Source: an uncultured Bacteroidia bacterium
GTDB taxonomy: Bacteria > Bacteroidota > Bacteroidia > Bacteroidales > F082
Direction of reading: 5' to 3'
Length of the DNA: 64,000 nt
Assembly (NCBI GenBank): GCA_902802535.1
Contig: CADCML010000010.1
Span: 1 to 64,000 of the forward strand
The translations under genes were made by a program, and so were the position numbers. Below the pieces are notes generated by a model. The model was not told where the DNA came from and ran no database searches. It saw only the letters and a list, made by a program, of their open reading frames with translations. Below are positions 15,909 to 24,248 of the stretch, one piece after another (within the stretch, counting starts at the first letter, position 1; the number at the start of each line of letters is the position of its first letter).

Positions 15909-16445
15909 ATGAAGAGAACCCTTATCATCGCACTGGGTTGCCTCGCAATGCTGTTTGCAGCCTGCAAGAAGCCTGTCGAGCCAACGCCCACGCCAACGAC
16001 TGTCGACCCCACACCCGTCGACTACACCGCCAAATATGTCGGCAACTACATGGGACAATTCACGCTCACCATCAAATCGATGAACAACCAGCCTCAATCC
16101 AGCTTGAGCTTCCCTGTTGACGGCATCAAGATGGACATCACCAAAGGCACGACAGATGATGCCATCATTGCCACGGTGACCGTCGACAACGAGTCGCACC
16201 AAACCAACGGCACGGCCACCGCCGACAAGGCCGACTTCGAAACCGTCCATCTCCTCATCGACAAACCCGACCAAAACTACACCTTCAATCTGGACCTCAA
16301 GATGGAAGGCACGAAAGTCAGCGACACCTTGAACATCGTCGGAACGTTTTCGGGCGACGGCAACTTCACCATGCCGACCGGCGAGCCGATGCAGTTGGAC
16401 GAAGTGTCGGGCGACCTCATCGGAAAAATCGTAAAACAACAATAA
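15909..16445 (+). CDS. Lipoprotein of unknown function
   Basis: 178 residues from MKRTLIIALGCLAMLFAACKK. The lipobox LFAAC puts the lipidated Cys at residue 18. A Pro/Thr linker (PTPTPTTVDPTPVDY) follows, then one compact beta-rich domain (YVGNYMGQFTLTIKSMNN...), resembling small calycin-like or immunoglobulin-like domains of Bacteroidales lipoproteins. Export and outer-membrane anchoring are predicted; the Lys residues after Cys do not decide surface exposure. It is followed after 18 bases by a second lipoprotein sharing the YxGNY motif (YVGNYMG here, FLGNYEG there), so the two are probably paralogous partners in one transcript. Confidence 0.75.
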   Translation: MKRTLIIALGCLAMLFAACKKPVEPTPTPTTVDPTPVDYTAKYVGNYMGQFTLTIKSMNNQPQSSLSFPVDGIKMDITKGTTDDAIIATVTVDNESHQTNGTATADKADFETVHLLIDKPDQNYTFNLDLKMEGTKVSDTLNIVGTFSGDGNFTMPTGEPMQLDEVSGDLIGKIVKQQ

Positions 16446-16463
16446 CTTAAAATTCATAAAATC

Positions 16464-17297
16464 ATGAAAAAATCCACCTTATTCATGGCTTGCTGCATCG
16501 GATTGCTGCTGCTGGCAGGCTGTAAGAAAAAAGTTGCCCCGACCATTACCGTATTTCAAGGGGAAGGCTATCTAACTGAAAACGCGCAAGTCTATGCCAA
16601 CGAGAACGTTAAGTTGGGCTTCGTGGCCACAGGCGAGAAATTGGTCGAACTTGAGACCATAATCACAAAAGACGGGATATTGATTTCCCGCTCCACGGAA
16701 TCCATTGAGGGACAGCCCTCTTCTTACACCAGTTCCACCAACATCAGCTTTATTGATACCGGCACCATGACCGTTATGGCCACCGTTACCGATGCCAACG
16801 GCCTGACCGCCTCCACGAGTTACAATTTCGACTGCATTGAGAAACCCTATGAGAAGTTTTTGGGGAATTATGAAGGTAACGCCCTCTTCTCTGGCAACAT
16901 GGAAGTCAACATGGACGGTGTGGACCCTATGCAGCAAGAAGTCACCGAACACGAAGTGCCTGTTTCGGTCGTCATCTCTGGAGGCCCTGCTGTTGATGAA
17001 GTCATCATACTCCTCCAGATGGATAATCAGGAGATGGAACTTGCAGGCAAGGTAGACGGCAACATGATCACCTGCGAGGCCGACCATGTTTCTTATTCGT
17101 TCAATTACGACCTTGGTGGCGGGTTCAACGTCACGCCCGAAATGGATGTCTCCTACATCGTGAAAGCCACTCTTGACGGCAATCAACTGATGATTGACGG
17201 CACTTGCATAGGCAGTGGCGAAGTCCATGTGCTCATTTACAACGGCACCATCTCCGTCGACGGCATTATCGGTGGAAGCTTGAACAAATTGCCGTGA
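16464..17297 (+). CDS. Lipoprotein with Ig-like and calycin-like regions
   Basis: 277 residues. The signal is MKKSTLFMACCIGLLLLAGCKKK with lipobox LLAGC (Cys20). Residues about 25-125 look like a bacterial Ig-like or PKD-like fold (NVKLGFVATGEKLVELETIITKDG... TVTDANGLTASTSYNFD). From residue 130 the sequence YEKFLGNYEGNALFSGNMEV resembles the domain of the preceding gene. No catalytic residues are recognised. It is likely a periplasmic or surface-facing outer-membrane lipoprotein, last in the transcript, and followed by a strong intrinsic terminator. Confidence 0.75.
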   Translation: MKKSTLFMACCIGLLLLAGCKKKVAPTITVFQGEGYLTENAQVYANENVKLGFVATGEKLVELETIITKDGILISRSTESIEGQPSSYTSSTNISFIDTGTMTVMATVTDANGLTASTSYNFDCIEKPYEKFLGNYEGNALFSGNMEVNMDGVDPMQQEVTEHEVPVSVVISGGPAVDEVIILLQMDNQEMELAGKVDGNMITCEADHVSYSFNYDLGGGFNVTPEMDVSYIVKATLDGNQLMIDGTCIGSGEVHVLIYNGTISVDGIIGGSLNKLP

Positions 17298-17340
17298 ACC
17301 AGAGCAGTAGAAACGGAATGTATACCGTATACAAAATGAA

Positions 17341-17369
17341 AACGGATGGCCTTGGGTCATCCGTTTTTC
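17341..17369. terminator. Intrinsic terminator, probably bidirectional
   Basis: AACGGATGGCC pairs with GGTCATCCGTT across a TTG loop (11 pairs with one G-U), followed by TTTTC on the plus strand and by an A/T run on the minus strand. It can end both the lipoprotein transcript and the tRNA transcript. Confidence 0.8.
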
Positions 17370-17374
17370 ATGTG

Positions 17375-17446
17375 TAGCGGGGAGAGGATTCGAACCTCCG
17401 ACCTCCGGGTTATGAGCCCGACGAGCTGCCTCTGCTCTACCCCGCA
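17375..17446 (-). tRNA. Initiator tRNA-Met (CAU)
   Basis: The minus strand folds as a tRNA with acceptor arms GCGGGG and CCCCGC, D-stem GAGC/GCTC, anticodon arm TCGGG-CTCATAA-CCCGG and T-arm GGAGG-TTCGAAT-CCTCT. Three G-C pairs beneath the CAU loop (GGG/CCC) and an unpaired first base (T1 against T72) are the initiator identity marks. CCA is not encoded (the gene ends TA, then CAC). The D-loop is short, giving 72 nucleotides. A TATTTTTG element at 17497-17504 lies upstream. Confidence 0.93.
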
Positions 17447-17496
17447 TCGTGTCAAAATTTCGGCCAACGAAAAAATTTCGCTTGCGAAATCGGCTG

Positions 17497-17513
17497 CAAA
17501 AATAATAATTTTG
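17497..17513. promoter_or_regulatory. Back-to-back -7 elements for tRNA-fMet (minus) and era (plus)
   Basis: Minus-strand TATTTTTG at 17497-17504 and plus-strand TAATTTTG at 17506-17513, almost touching. A perfect hairpin ATTTCGC-TT-GCGAAAT lies at 17475-17490, within the tRNA leader. Confidence 0.5.
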
Positions 17514-17551
17514 TTTCTTTGCAAGGCAAAAATCAGGAAAAATTTTTCACT

Positions 17552-18433
17552 ATGACGCATAAAGCAGGCTATGTCAACATAATAGGTCGCCCCAATGTGG
17601 GCAAGTCAACCCTTATGAATCAGTTAGTTGGAGAGAAAATCTCCATCATCACCTCGAAGGCGCAGACCACACGCCACCGCATCCTCGGCATCGTGAACGG
17701 CGACGACTTCCAAATCGTCTTCTCCGACACACCCGGCATCATCAAGGACCCCGCCTACAAGATGCACGAAGTGATGAACCAGTTCGTCAACGTGGCCCTC
17801 ATCGATGCCGACCTCATCCTCTTTGTGGTCGACATCACCGACAAAAAGATTGAGGAAAAGACCGTAGAGCGACTGAAAACCACGGAGATACCCGTTTTTG
17901 TACTCATCAATAAGATCGACCTTTCCACGCAGGAACAAGTCGAGCAGGCCGTGGAACAATGGCGCGAAACTTTGCCCAACGCGACAGTTTTTCCGCTTTC
18001 GGCGCAATATGGTGCCAATGTGGAGTTCATCTTCAAGCAAATCTTGGAAAAGTTGCCTGAATGTCCGCCCTATTTCCCCAAGGACGAACTCACCGACCGC
18101 TCGATGCGCTTCTTCATCACCGAAATCATCCGCGAGAAGATTCTGCTCAACTACCAGCAGGAAATCCCCTACTCTGTGCAAGTCGAAGTGGAAAGTTACG
18201 AGGAAACCGAACACCGCATCCATATCCGCAGCGTCATTTACGTGGCTCGCGACTCACAAAAAGCCATCATCATCGGCAAAGGCGGCAGTGCCATTAAAAA
18301 GCTCGGAATGCAAGCTCGCGCTGATATTGAGGAGTTTACGGGAAAGAAGATTTTCCTTGAACTTTTCGTGAAAGTCGACAAAGACTGGCGCGACAACGAG
18401 GCCGAATTGAAGCGGTTTGGGTATGAAGCGTAA
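17552..18433 (+). CDS. era: GTPase Era
   Basis: 293 residues. G-domain motifs: GRPNVGKST (G1), the switch TRHRILG, DTPG (G3) and NKID (G4, VLINKIDLS). The C-terminal KH domain has GKGGSAIKKLG near residue 250. Era binds the 3' end of 16S rRNA and helps 30S maturation. The start is placed after the -7 element at 17506; an in-frame ATG 33 bases earlier falls at the expected transcription start. The length is normal. In this window a toxin-antitoxin pair separates era from der. Confidence 0.96.
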   Translation: MTHKAGYVNIIGRPNVGKSTLMNQLVGEKISIITSKAQTTRHRILGIVNGDDFQIVFSDTPGIIKDPAYKMHEVMNQFVNVALIDADLILFVVDITDKKIEEKTVERLKTTEIPVFVLINKIDLSTQEQVEQAVEQWRETLPNATVFPLSAQYGANVEFIFKQILEKLPECPPYFPKDELTDRSMRFFITEIIREKILLNYQQEIPYSVQVEVESYEETEHRIHIRSVIYVARDSQKAIIIGKGGSAIKKLGMQARADIEEFTGKKIFLELFVKVDKDWRDNEAELKRFGYEA

Positions 18434-18438
18434 AAACG

Positions 18439-18720
18439 CTACTTGTTTTTCCCGAACAGTTCAGAATGTGTGCCTAATCTGACCAACTCGATGACATTGC
18501 TCTTCGGGTCAAACCAAATCAGAAGGAAATCGCCTTGAATATGACATTCGAGGCAGCCATTATATTTTCCATGAAGCGGATGGGGCAGATATTCGGCAGG
18601 GATGGGCAAACCACTTGCCAACATATCAAGAACTTCTTTTAATGCAGCAACTTTTTGGGGGTTGTTGCGGTAACGCTTGTAGTCCTTCTTATACTGAGTG
18701 GAGGGAAAAAGTCGCTTCAT
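18439..18720 (-). CDS. YafQ-type mRNA interferase toxin
   Basis: 93 residues of the RelE/YafQ fold. The catalytic and structural residues of YafQ can be aligned: His50 (HPLHGKY), His60 (LECHIQGDF), Asp64, His85 (RLGTHSELF) and Phe89. The family cleaves mRNA on the ribosome. Its ATG overlaps the antitoxin stop by 4 bases, giving translational coupling. It ends 5 bases after the convergent era stop. Confidence 0.92.
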   Translation of the reverse strand: MKRLFPSTQYKKDYKRYRNNPQKVAALKEVLDMLASGLPIPAEYLPHPLHGKYNGCLECHIQGDFLLIWFDPKSNVIELVRLGTHSELFGKNK

Positions 18721-18974
18721 TCTGCATCAAGGGCTTTAAAAAGATCGTCAACACTGTCGTATAACTCTTCTTCGGGGTATTCTTTTCGGTTCATTGCCTC
18801 CTCTATCGCGGCCTTGGTGACTTCGTTAGGCTCGTTGTAATAATAGTCCAGCAACAAACTCTCCAAGAAGTTGTTGAGGGTCCTGTTTTCTCTTTCGGCG
18901 TCTTTTTTCATGAAATCAAGCAGGTCGGTCCTCAGACGAAAAGAGGTCTGCTTTCTTTGAACGGTTGCTTCCAT
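18717..18974 (-). CDS. Antitoxin partner with an N-terminal ribbon-helix-helix
   Basis: 85 residues. The N-terminal segment RKQTSFRLRTDLLDFMKKDAE fits a ribbon-helix-helix strand and helix. The acidic C-terminus (EEELYDSVDDLFKALDAE) is the usual toxin-wrapping tail. It lies immediately upstream of the YafQ-type toxin with an overlapping start. The promoter sits within a perfect 10-bp inverted repeat (18981-19013), the expected operator for self-repression. Confidence 0.88.
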   Translation of the reverse strand: MEATVQRKQTSFRLRTDLLDFMKKDAERENRTLNNFLESLLLDYYYNEPNEVTKAAIEEAMNRKEYPEEELYDSVDDLFKALDAE

Positions 18975-18980
18975 AATGAC

Positions 18981-19013
18981 TTACTTTTGCTATTGATTAT
19001 GTTGCAAAAGTAA
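18981..19013. promoter_or_regulatory. Toxin-antitoxin promoter and operator
   Basis: TTACTTTTGC (18981-18990) and GCAAAAGTAA (19004-19013) form a perfect inverted repeat with a 13-base spacer. The right arm holds the minus-strand -7 element TACTTTTG (19005-19012), 30 bases from the antitoxin ATG. Confidence 0.75.
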
Positions 19014-19085
19014 TACAAATAATTTGAATGGTGATATAGTATGATAAAAATCTTCCAGAAATCTCCATAATTACGCCCAATTCCC

Positions 19086-19093
19086 TACCTTTG
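19086..19093 (+). promoter_or_regulatory. -7 element TACCTTTG for der
   Basis: TACCTTTG followed by CAG, 27 bases before the ATG at 19121; it rules out an earlier in-frame start. Confidence 0.6.
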
Positions 19094-19120
19094 CAGTCCA
19101 AAACTAATACCATCAAAGAC

Positions 19121-20428
19121 ATGTCAAACATTGTAGCAATTGTGGGAAGACCCAATGTGGGAAAATCGACGCTTTTCAACCGTCTGCTGAAGCAGCGCAT
19201 GGCCATCGTGGAGGAAACGAGCGGCGTGACGCGCGACAGGCACTACGGCAAAAGCGATTGGAATGGAAAGGAATTCACCGTCATCGACACCGGCGGTTAT
19301 GTGGTGGGGTCGGACGACATCTTTGAAGAAGAGATCCGCAAGCAGGTTGACTTGGCCATCAACGAGGCCGATGTCATTGTCTTTTTGGTGGATGGTCGCG
19401 AGGGGCTTCACATTTTGGACGAGGAAGTCGCACAGATCCTGCGCCTGCAAAAGAAACCTGTCCTGTTGGCGGTCAACAAGATAGATGAACCCAACAAGGA
19501 AAACCTGATTGGCGAATTCTATAGTTTGGGATTGGACGAGCCATGGCCGATTTCCGCCATGACAGGCACAGGCACGGGCGAATTGTTGGACAAAATCGCT
19601 GAACTCTTGCCATCCGATACCACCGATTTCAATACCGACCTGCCGCGCTTCACCGTGGTTGGCAGGCCCAATGTCGGAAAATCGTCATTGATTAACGCCT
19701 TCCTCGGCACCGACCGCCACATCGTGACCGACATTGCCGGCACCACCCGCGACGCCAACTACACGCGCTACAATGCTTTCGGCATGGAGTTCATGCTCGT
19801 TGATACCGCCGGACTGCGCAAGAAAAGCAAGGTGGAAGAGGATATCGAATTCTACTCAGTGCTGCGTTCCATCCGCGCCATCGAGGACTGCGACGTGGCC
19901 ATCCTTATGCTCGATGCGACACAAGGCTTTGAGGCCCAAGATATGAACATCCTCCGCCTCATTGAGAAGAACAAAAAAGGCTTGGTAATGGTCGTCAACA
20001 AGTGGGACCTCGTGGAGAAAGACTCCAACACGCATAAGGCATACGAAGAACTGATTCGTTTCAGAACGGCACCTTTCACCGACTATCCCATCATCTTCAC
20101 CTCGGCCATCAACAAGCAACGCATCTACAGGGTGTTGGAAACTGCGCATAAGGTCTACGAAAACCGCGAGCGTCGCGTGCCCGTGCGTGAGTTGAACGAC
20201 AAGATGCAGGAAATCATCAATTCCGTGCCGTTGCCTACTGCTTCGCGCGGACGTTTCCTAAAGATTAAGTACATCACCCAACTAAAGAGTATCGCTCCGC
20301 AGTTCATCTTCTTCTGCAACCTACCAAAGGACGTAAAGGACAACTATAAGCGCTTCTTGGAGAACAAGATACGCGAGACTTGGGACTTCAACGGGGTGCC
20401 GATTCAGTTGATTTTCAAGGAGAAGTAA
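19121..20428 (+). CDS. der: GTPase Der (EngA)
   Basis: 435 residues with two G domains in tandem: G1 motifs GRPNVGKST at about residue 9 and GRPNVGKSS at about residue 184, with DTGG and DTAG as G3, and NKID and NKWD as G4. A KH-like C-terminal domain follows ([17 protein letters not shown]...). The double G domain is unique to Der, which matures the 50S subunit. The length is normal. It has its own promoter, downstream of the toxin-antitoxin pair. Confidence 0.97.
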   Translation: MSNIVAIVGRPNVGKSTLFNRLLKQRMAIVEETSGVTRDRHYGKSDWNGKEFTVIDTGGYVVGSDDIFEEEIRKQVDLAINEADVIVFLVDGREGLHILDEEVAQILRLQKKPVLLAVNKIDEPNKENLIGEFYSLGLDEPWPISAMTGTGTGELLDKIAELLPSDTTDFNTDLPRFTVVGRPNVGKSSLINAFLGTDRHIVTDIAGTTRDANYTRYNAFGMEFMLVDTAGLRKKSKVEEDIEFYSVLRSIRAIEDCDVAILMLDATQGFEAQDMNILRLIEKNKKGLVMVVNKWDLVEKDSNTHKAYEELIRFRTAPFTDYPIIFTSAINKQRIYRVLETAHKVYENRERRVPVRELNDKMQEIINSVPLPTASRGRFLKIKYITQLKSIAPQFIFFCNLPKDVKDNYKRFLENKIRETWDFNGVPIQLIFKEK

Positions 20429-20452
20429 ACTATGGCCTATGGCTCCTGGCAG

Positions 20453-20531
20453 TTGGCTGTTAGCAATTAGCTATTAGCCTTTAGCCTAGTGAGGCGAAGC
20501 TAATAGCTAACGGCTAAAAGCTAAAAGCCAA
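20453..20531. repeat. Long hairpin built of TTAGC micro-repeats
   Basis: The left arm (TTGGCTGTTAGCAATTAGC...) pairs imperfectly with the right arm, whose complement reads TTGGCTTTTAGCTTTTAGCC. Each arm is itself a run of 7-9 base TTAGC units. It lies in the 136-base gap between der and hslR. Confidence 0.75.
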
Positions 20532-20564
20532 CTACGCCAAGGACCAGAAGCCAAAAACGACAAA

Positions 20565-20954
20565 ATGGAAAACAAGGAAGAACCCATAAGAATCGACAAA
20601 TGGCTGTGGGCGGCGCGTCTGTTCAAGACGCGCTCGCTGGCTGCCGATGCCATCAAGGGCGGCAAGGTGAAGATTGACGACAACCCCGTGAAGCCTTCGC
20701 GCGAAGTGAAGGTCGGCGATGTCATTCAAGTGCAGATTGAGCAGTTGCACAAGGTGGTGGAGGTGAAAACGGTCATCAAGAACCGCGTTTCAGCCAAGCA
20801 AGTGCCTGAAGTCTATAACGACCTCACACCCAAGGAGGAATACGAGCGCATCGAGTTCATGCGTGCCTACAAGGCCGAATGGCGAGACCGTGGCGCAGGC
20901 CGCCCGACCAAGAAAGAACGACGGATGATTGAGAAGATGAAAGATGAGATGTAA
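20565..20954 (+). CDS. hslR: S4-domain heat-shock protein Hsp15 (RNA-binding)
   Basis: 129 residues. The S4 domain is at residues 9-70: IRIDKWLWAARLFKTRSLAADAI, then GGKVKIDD and VKVGDVIQV. A basic tail (KAEWRDRGAGRPTKKERRM) follows. E. coli Hsp15 rescues stalled 50S subunits carrying nascent chain-tRNA. It is normal in length for the family. The stop codon is directly followed by the first copy of a 61-bp repeat containing a hairpin. Confidence 0.9.
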   Translation: MENKEEPIRIDKWLWAARLFKTRSLAADAIKGGKVKIDDNPVKPSREVKVGDVIQVQIEQLHKVVEVKTVIKNRVSAKQVPEVYNDLTPKEEYERIEFMRAYKAEWRDRGAGRPTKKERRMIEKMKDEM

Positions 20955-21014
20955 AAACACAAAGGCGACCCCAAATGGAGTCGCCTTTGACATTCTAAAC
21001 GGTCTTTTCTTCCT
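20954..21014 (+). repeat. 61-bp direct repeat with terminator hairpin, copy 1
   Basis: Identical to 21210-21270. It contains AAAGGCGAC (20962-20970) pairing with GTCGCCTTT (20981-20989). It starts at the last base of hslR. The 195 bases between the two copies are AT-rich and hold no gene. Confidence 0.93.
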
Positions 21015-21209
21015 GACTTCGACAATGCTTCACCCTATCTCTGCAGGTCTTATTCTATAGCTTGCTAATTTGTTGTGATATAATGTTTTATGTAATGAAT
21101 AAATATAAATATCAAAAAGCCGATTCACCCATTGCGCCAAAGTTATTTTCGCAAGTATCTTATTTACAGCGTATTACAACTTCATCAAAATATAGCTGTC
21201 AAAGTCAGG

Positions 21210-21270
21210 AAAAACACAAAGGCGACCCCAAATGGAGTCGCCTTTGACATTCTAAACGGTCTTTTCTTCC
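21210..21270 (+). repeat. 61-bp direct repeat with terminator hairpin, copy 2
   Basis: Identical to 20954-21014. Read on the minus strand, the hairpin (21218-21245) is followed by GTGTTTTT, a good intrinsic terminator for the V-ATPase operon, whose last gene ends at 21273. Confidence 0.9.
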
Positions 21271-21272
21271 AA

Positions 21273-21713
<441 letters not shown>

Positions 21714-21749
21714 TTATTGATTATTGTTTAATTGTTTGATTCTATATTT

Positions 21750-21825
21750 GACTTCGGGACTCTGGGACTTCGAGACTTCGGGGATTGGCTTGTCCCGTAG
21801 TCCCGCAGTCTCGCAGTCTCGCGTC
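21750..21825. repeat. Micro-repeat hairpin between V-ATPase I and K genes
   Basis: The left arm GACTTCGGGACTCTGGGACT... and the complement of the right arm (GACGCGAGACTGCGAGACTG...) are similar runs of 9-10 base GACT(n)CG(G/A)GA units. The same type occurs at 40158-40244 and 42932-42984 in the F-ATPase operon. Confidence 0.75.
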
Positions 21826-21826
21826 T

Positions 21827-23599
21827 TTATGATTGTAAAGGTTTATACCTCCTACCCGTTCCTTCATAACCTGAGTTCTTGAAGAACTCAAGGAAGTTGA
21901 GTCGCAGGGGATGCACGAAGGCACCCAAGACGCACATCGCGACATTGAGCACATGGCCAACGACCACGATGAGGATGAAGAACACCCAATTGACGCCGCC
22001 GTCGCCCAAGGCCTGCACTCCGATGGCGTTGAAAGCCTCGCCGAGTTTGGCACCAGCCAAGCCCAAAGCATACAGACGCAGGTAACTCAACACGTCGCCG
22101 AGTAAGCCCGTGGCCGTGTTGTAGGTATCCCACAAGCCCGAACCGAAGTTGAGCAAGGGATTGCGATGCAAGTCGTTGAGGAAGAAGATGCCCAAGGCAG
22201 ACAAGCAGCCGATGACGATGATAATCCACTTCGTCAGGGCTTTGTCAATGACACCCAGCAAAGCCAATCCGCCCACGATGATGCCGCCCACAATGAGCAA
22301 AGTCCAACCCCAAGTGCCCAAAGAATTGGCGAAGCCTTTCACCTTGGTACTTTGGTAGGTCTTGACAATCATAGCGAGGCAGATATGCACGATACCGACG
22401 AGTAGCGCTAATACCATCGTGCCGTCATAGCCGGCAATCTTCGAGGGCAACATGATGCGTTTCACCCCTTCTGGGAGCCAGCTCCACGTGAGCATGTCGA
22501 CAGAAAAGAAGGTGTGGAACAAAAATCCTACCACCGTTGTGGCGATACCTAAAGTGACACCCAAAGGAGCAATGTTACCCAACACTTTCTTCAAGGCAAG
22601 GCTGGCACCGATGAGCACCAGACCGTAGCCCATGTCGCCCATGCAGAAGGCGAAGAAAAGCATGAAGAAGATGGAGATGAACACAGTCGGGTCGAATTCG
22701 TTATACTTGGGCCGACCGTACATGTCGGTCAGCAACTCGAACATCGAAACGAACTTGTTGTTTTTCAGTTTGATGGGCGGGTTGTCGTCCACTTGGGCCT
22801 TGTCGACCAAATAGAACACGTTCTCGCGCTCCAGCATGTCGTGCAGAGCAGGCTCGTTCTCCTTGGGCGCAAAGCCCTCGAAGACCGTGATATAGTCCTC
22901 AGCAGCCTTCTCGCCAGCAGCGTGTGCCAGATGCAGGTCGAGATTTGACAAGGTCTTGTCCAACTCGGCTTGAATCACAGGTTCATGCCATTTCAGTTGC
23001 GCCAAGCGTTGCTCTTTCTGCTTCACTTGAGCCTCCAAATCAGCAATCTGCTGCTCCACAGCAGCATAGTCGCTTTGAGGGGCTGGCAGTTCCTTCAGGG
23101 GAAAGTCAAACTCGTCCGTGTCGGAAACCACCACGAAATAACTGTATCCGCCAAGGTTGGAAATCTCGCTCAGCGCATACTGTTCCTTCCAAGCAGGGTC
23201 GATAGCCTTGGCCTTGTAGAAATGCAATTTCAGGCCGTTCTCCTTGAGTTTCTCGAAATTCGTCTTGTCGAAACGGCCCCATGGCACCAAGTCATCGGCT
23301 TCCTTGCGAAGTTGGGGCAACTGGGCCTCGATGGCTTCCTTCTCGCGCACGGTCTGCATTACCTCTGCAGCAAAATCAGCCGGCTTCTGACCAGGGTCTT
23401 CGGCCTTCTCGATGGCTTTCAATGTTGAAAGTGCCTTGCGATAAATATCGGCACGAGTCGACAGTTTCTCGGACTTCTCGTCGATGGGTTTCAGCGAACG
23501 GGTGATGTCCATCACGCCCACCGTTTGCAACTTCTCCAAGAAGGCATCGGCATCGCCGCTCATGAGGATGAAATCATATTTCGTCATTTCAGTTACCAT
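21827..23599 (-). CDS. ntpI: V-type ATPase subunit I (a-like, stator membrane subunit)
   Basis: 590 residues. The N-terminal cytoplasmic half (about 1-310) is coiled-coil-rich (AAVEQQIADLEAQVKQKEQRL) and contacts the peripheral stalk. The C-terminal half has about seven membrane helices, including FFMLFFAFCMGDMGYGL and LSYLRLYALGLAGAKLGEAFN, which holds the essential Arg facing the c-ring. The start at 23599 overlaps the subunit D stop by 11 bases; MTKYDF 12 bases later is an alternative. The length is usual for bacterial NtpI. Confidence 0.94.
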   Translation of the reverse strand: MVTEMTKYDFILMSGDADAFLEKLQTVGVMDITRSLKPIDEKSEKLSTRADIYRKALSTLKAIEKAEDPGQKPADFAAEVMQTVREKEAIEAQLPQLRKEADDLVPWGRFDKTNFEKLKENGLKLHFYKAKAIDPAWKEQYALSEISNLGGYSYFVVVSDTDEFDFPLKELPAPQSDYAAVEQQIADLEAQVKQKEQRLAQLKWHEPVIQAELDKTLSNLDLHLAHAAGEKAAEDYITVFEGFAPKENEPALHDMLERENVFYLVDKAQVDDNPPIKLKNNKFVSMFELLTDMYGRPKYNEFDPTVFISIFFMLFFAFCMGDMGYGLVLIGASLALKKVLGNIAPLGVTLGIATTVVGFLFHTFFSVDMLTWSWLPEGVKRIMLPSKIAGYDGTMVLALLVGIVHICLAMIVKTYQSTKVKGFANSLGTWGWTLLIVGGIIVGGLALLGVIDKALTKWIIIVIGCLSALGIFFLNDLHRNPLLNFGSGLWDTYNTATGLLGDVLSYLRLYALGLAGAKLGEAFNAIGVQALGDGGVNWVFFILIVVVGHVLNVAMCVLGAFVHPLRLNFLEFFKNSGYEGTGRRYKPLQS

Positions 23600-24200
23600 G
23601 GTCTGCCTCCTCTTCTTCTATGTGTTTGTTTTTCACGATTTTCTGCGAAGCTTTGTCAAGATTCTCCGCGTCTTCCATGTATCGCTTAATCTTACGTATG
23701 GCTTCGTTGTAGCCAGGAATCTGCACCTTTTCGTAAAGATTGACCTTCTGTGTGGTTTTCTTCCGCTGGTAGTCGAGGATGCGTGCCACCTCGGTATAGA
23801 CCTCCGACTCGATGCCGAGTTGGGCGAGGTTCTTGAGGATTTGCACGCCGTCGGCATACCACATCGGCTTGGTGAACAGGTTGATGTCCTTCACATCGAA
23901 GAGCACCTCCTCCAAGGCCGGTGTCGGCACACCCGCAATCTTCACGGTCTTCAGTTTCACATCGGTCACGGAAATCAGTCCTGGCTCAAATTCATTCCAA
24001 AGCCGGGCCATGTACTCATACGATTTGAGTTCGGCCTCTAACTGCTCGACAAGGCTCTCCGAATGCTGCTTGGCTTTTTTCACCTCAAGGCGCAGGGCAC
24101 TCTCCTTGCTCTTCAGCGTGGGAAGCGCTCTCACCCGCGTCTTCAGCTGCTTGTTCAGCTCGTTCAGCGAAGTCTTGTTATATTGAAATTTGATGGCCAT
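23589..24200 (-). CDS. ntpD: V-type ATPase subunit D (central stalk)
   Basis: 203 residues, predicted as two long helices at the ends (QYNKTSLNELNKQLKTRVRAL at the N-terminus and RRIKRYMED-like IRKIKRYMEDAENLDKASQKIVK at the C-terminus) forming the rotor shaft. It belongs to the V-ATPase D / gamma-like family. It lies 48 bases after subunit B and overlaps subunit I. No subunit F gene is visible in the operon, as usual in Bacteroidota V-type operons. Confidence 0.92.
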   Translation of the reverse strand: MAIKFQYNKTSLNELNKQLKTRVRALPTLKSKESALRLEVKKAKQHSESLVEQLEAELKSYEYMARLWNEFEPGLISVTDVKLKTVKIAGVPTPALEEVLFDVKDINLFTKPMWYADGVQILKNLAQLGIESEVYTEVARILDYQRKKTTQKVNLYEKVQIPGYNEAIRKIKRYMEDAENLDKASQKIVKNKHIEEEEADHGN

Positions 24201-24248
24201 TGAATCAATTTAAAGATTTAAAATTCAAAATTTAAGATTCAAAATTGG

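Noticed and set aside
17475..17490. ATTTCGC-TT-GCGAAAT hairpin as a terminator
   Set aside because: It lies between the tRNA promoter and the tRNA with no T-run on the right side; more likely leader structure or chance.
21015..21209. Possible small gene between the 61-bp repeats
   Set aside because: Only short frames without domain, promoter or ribosome site.
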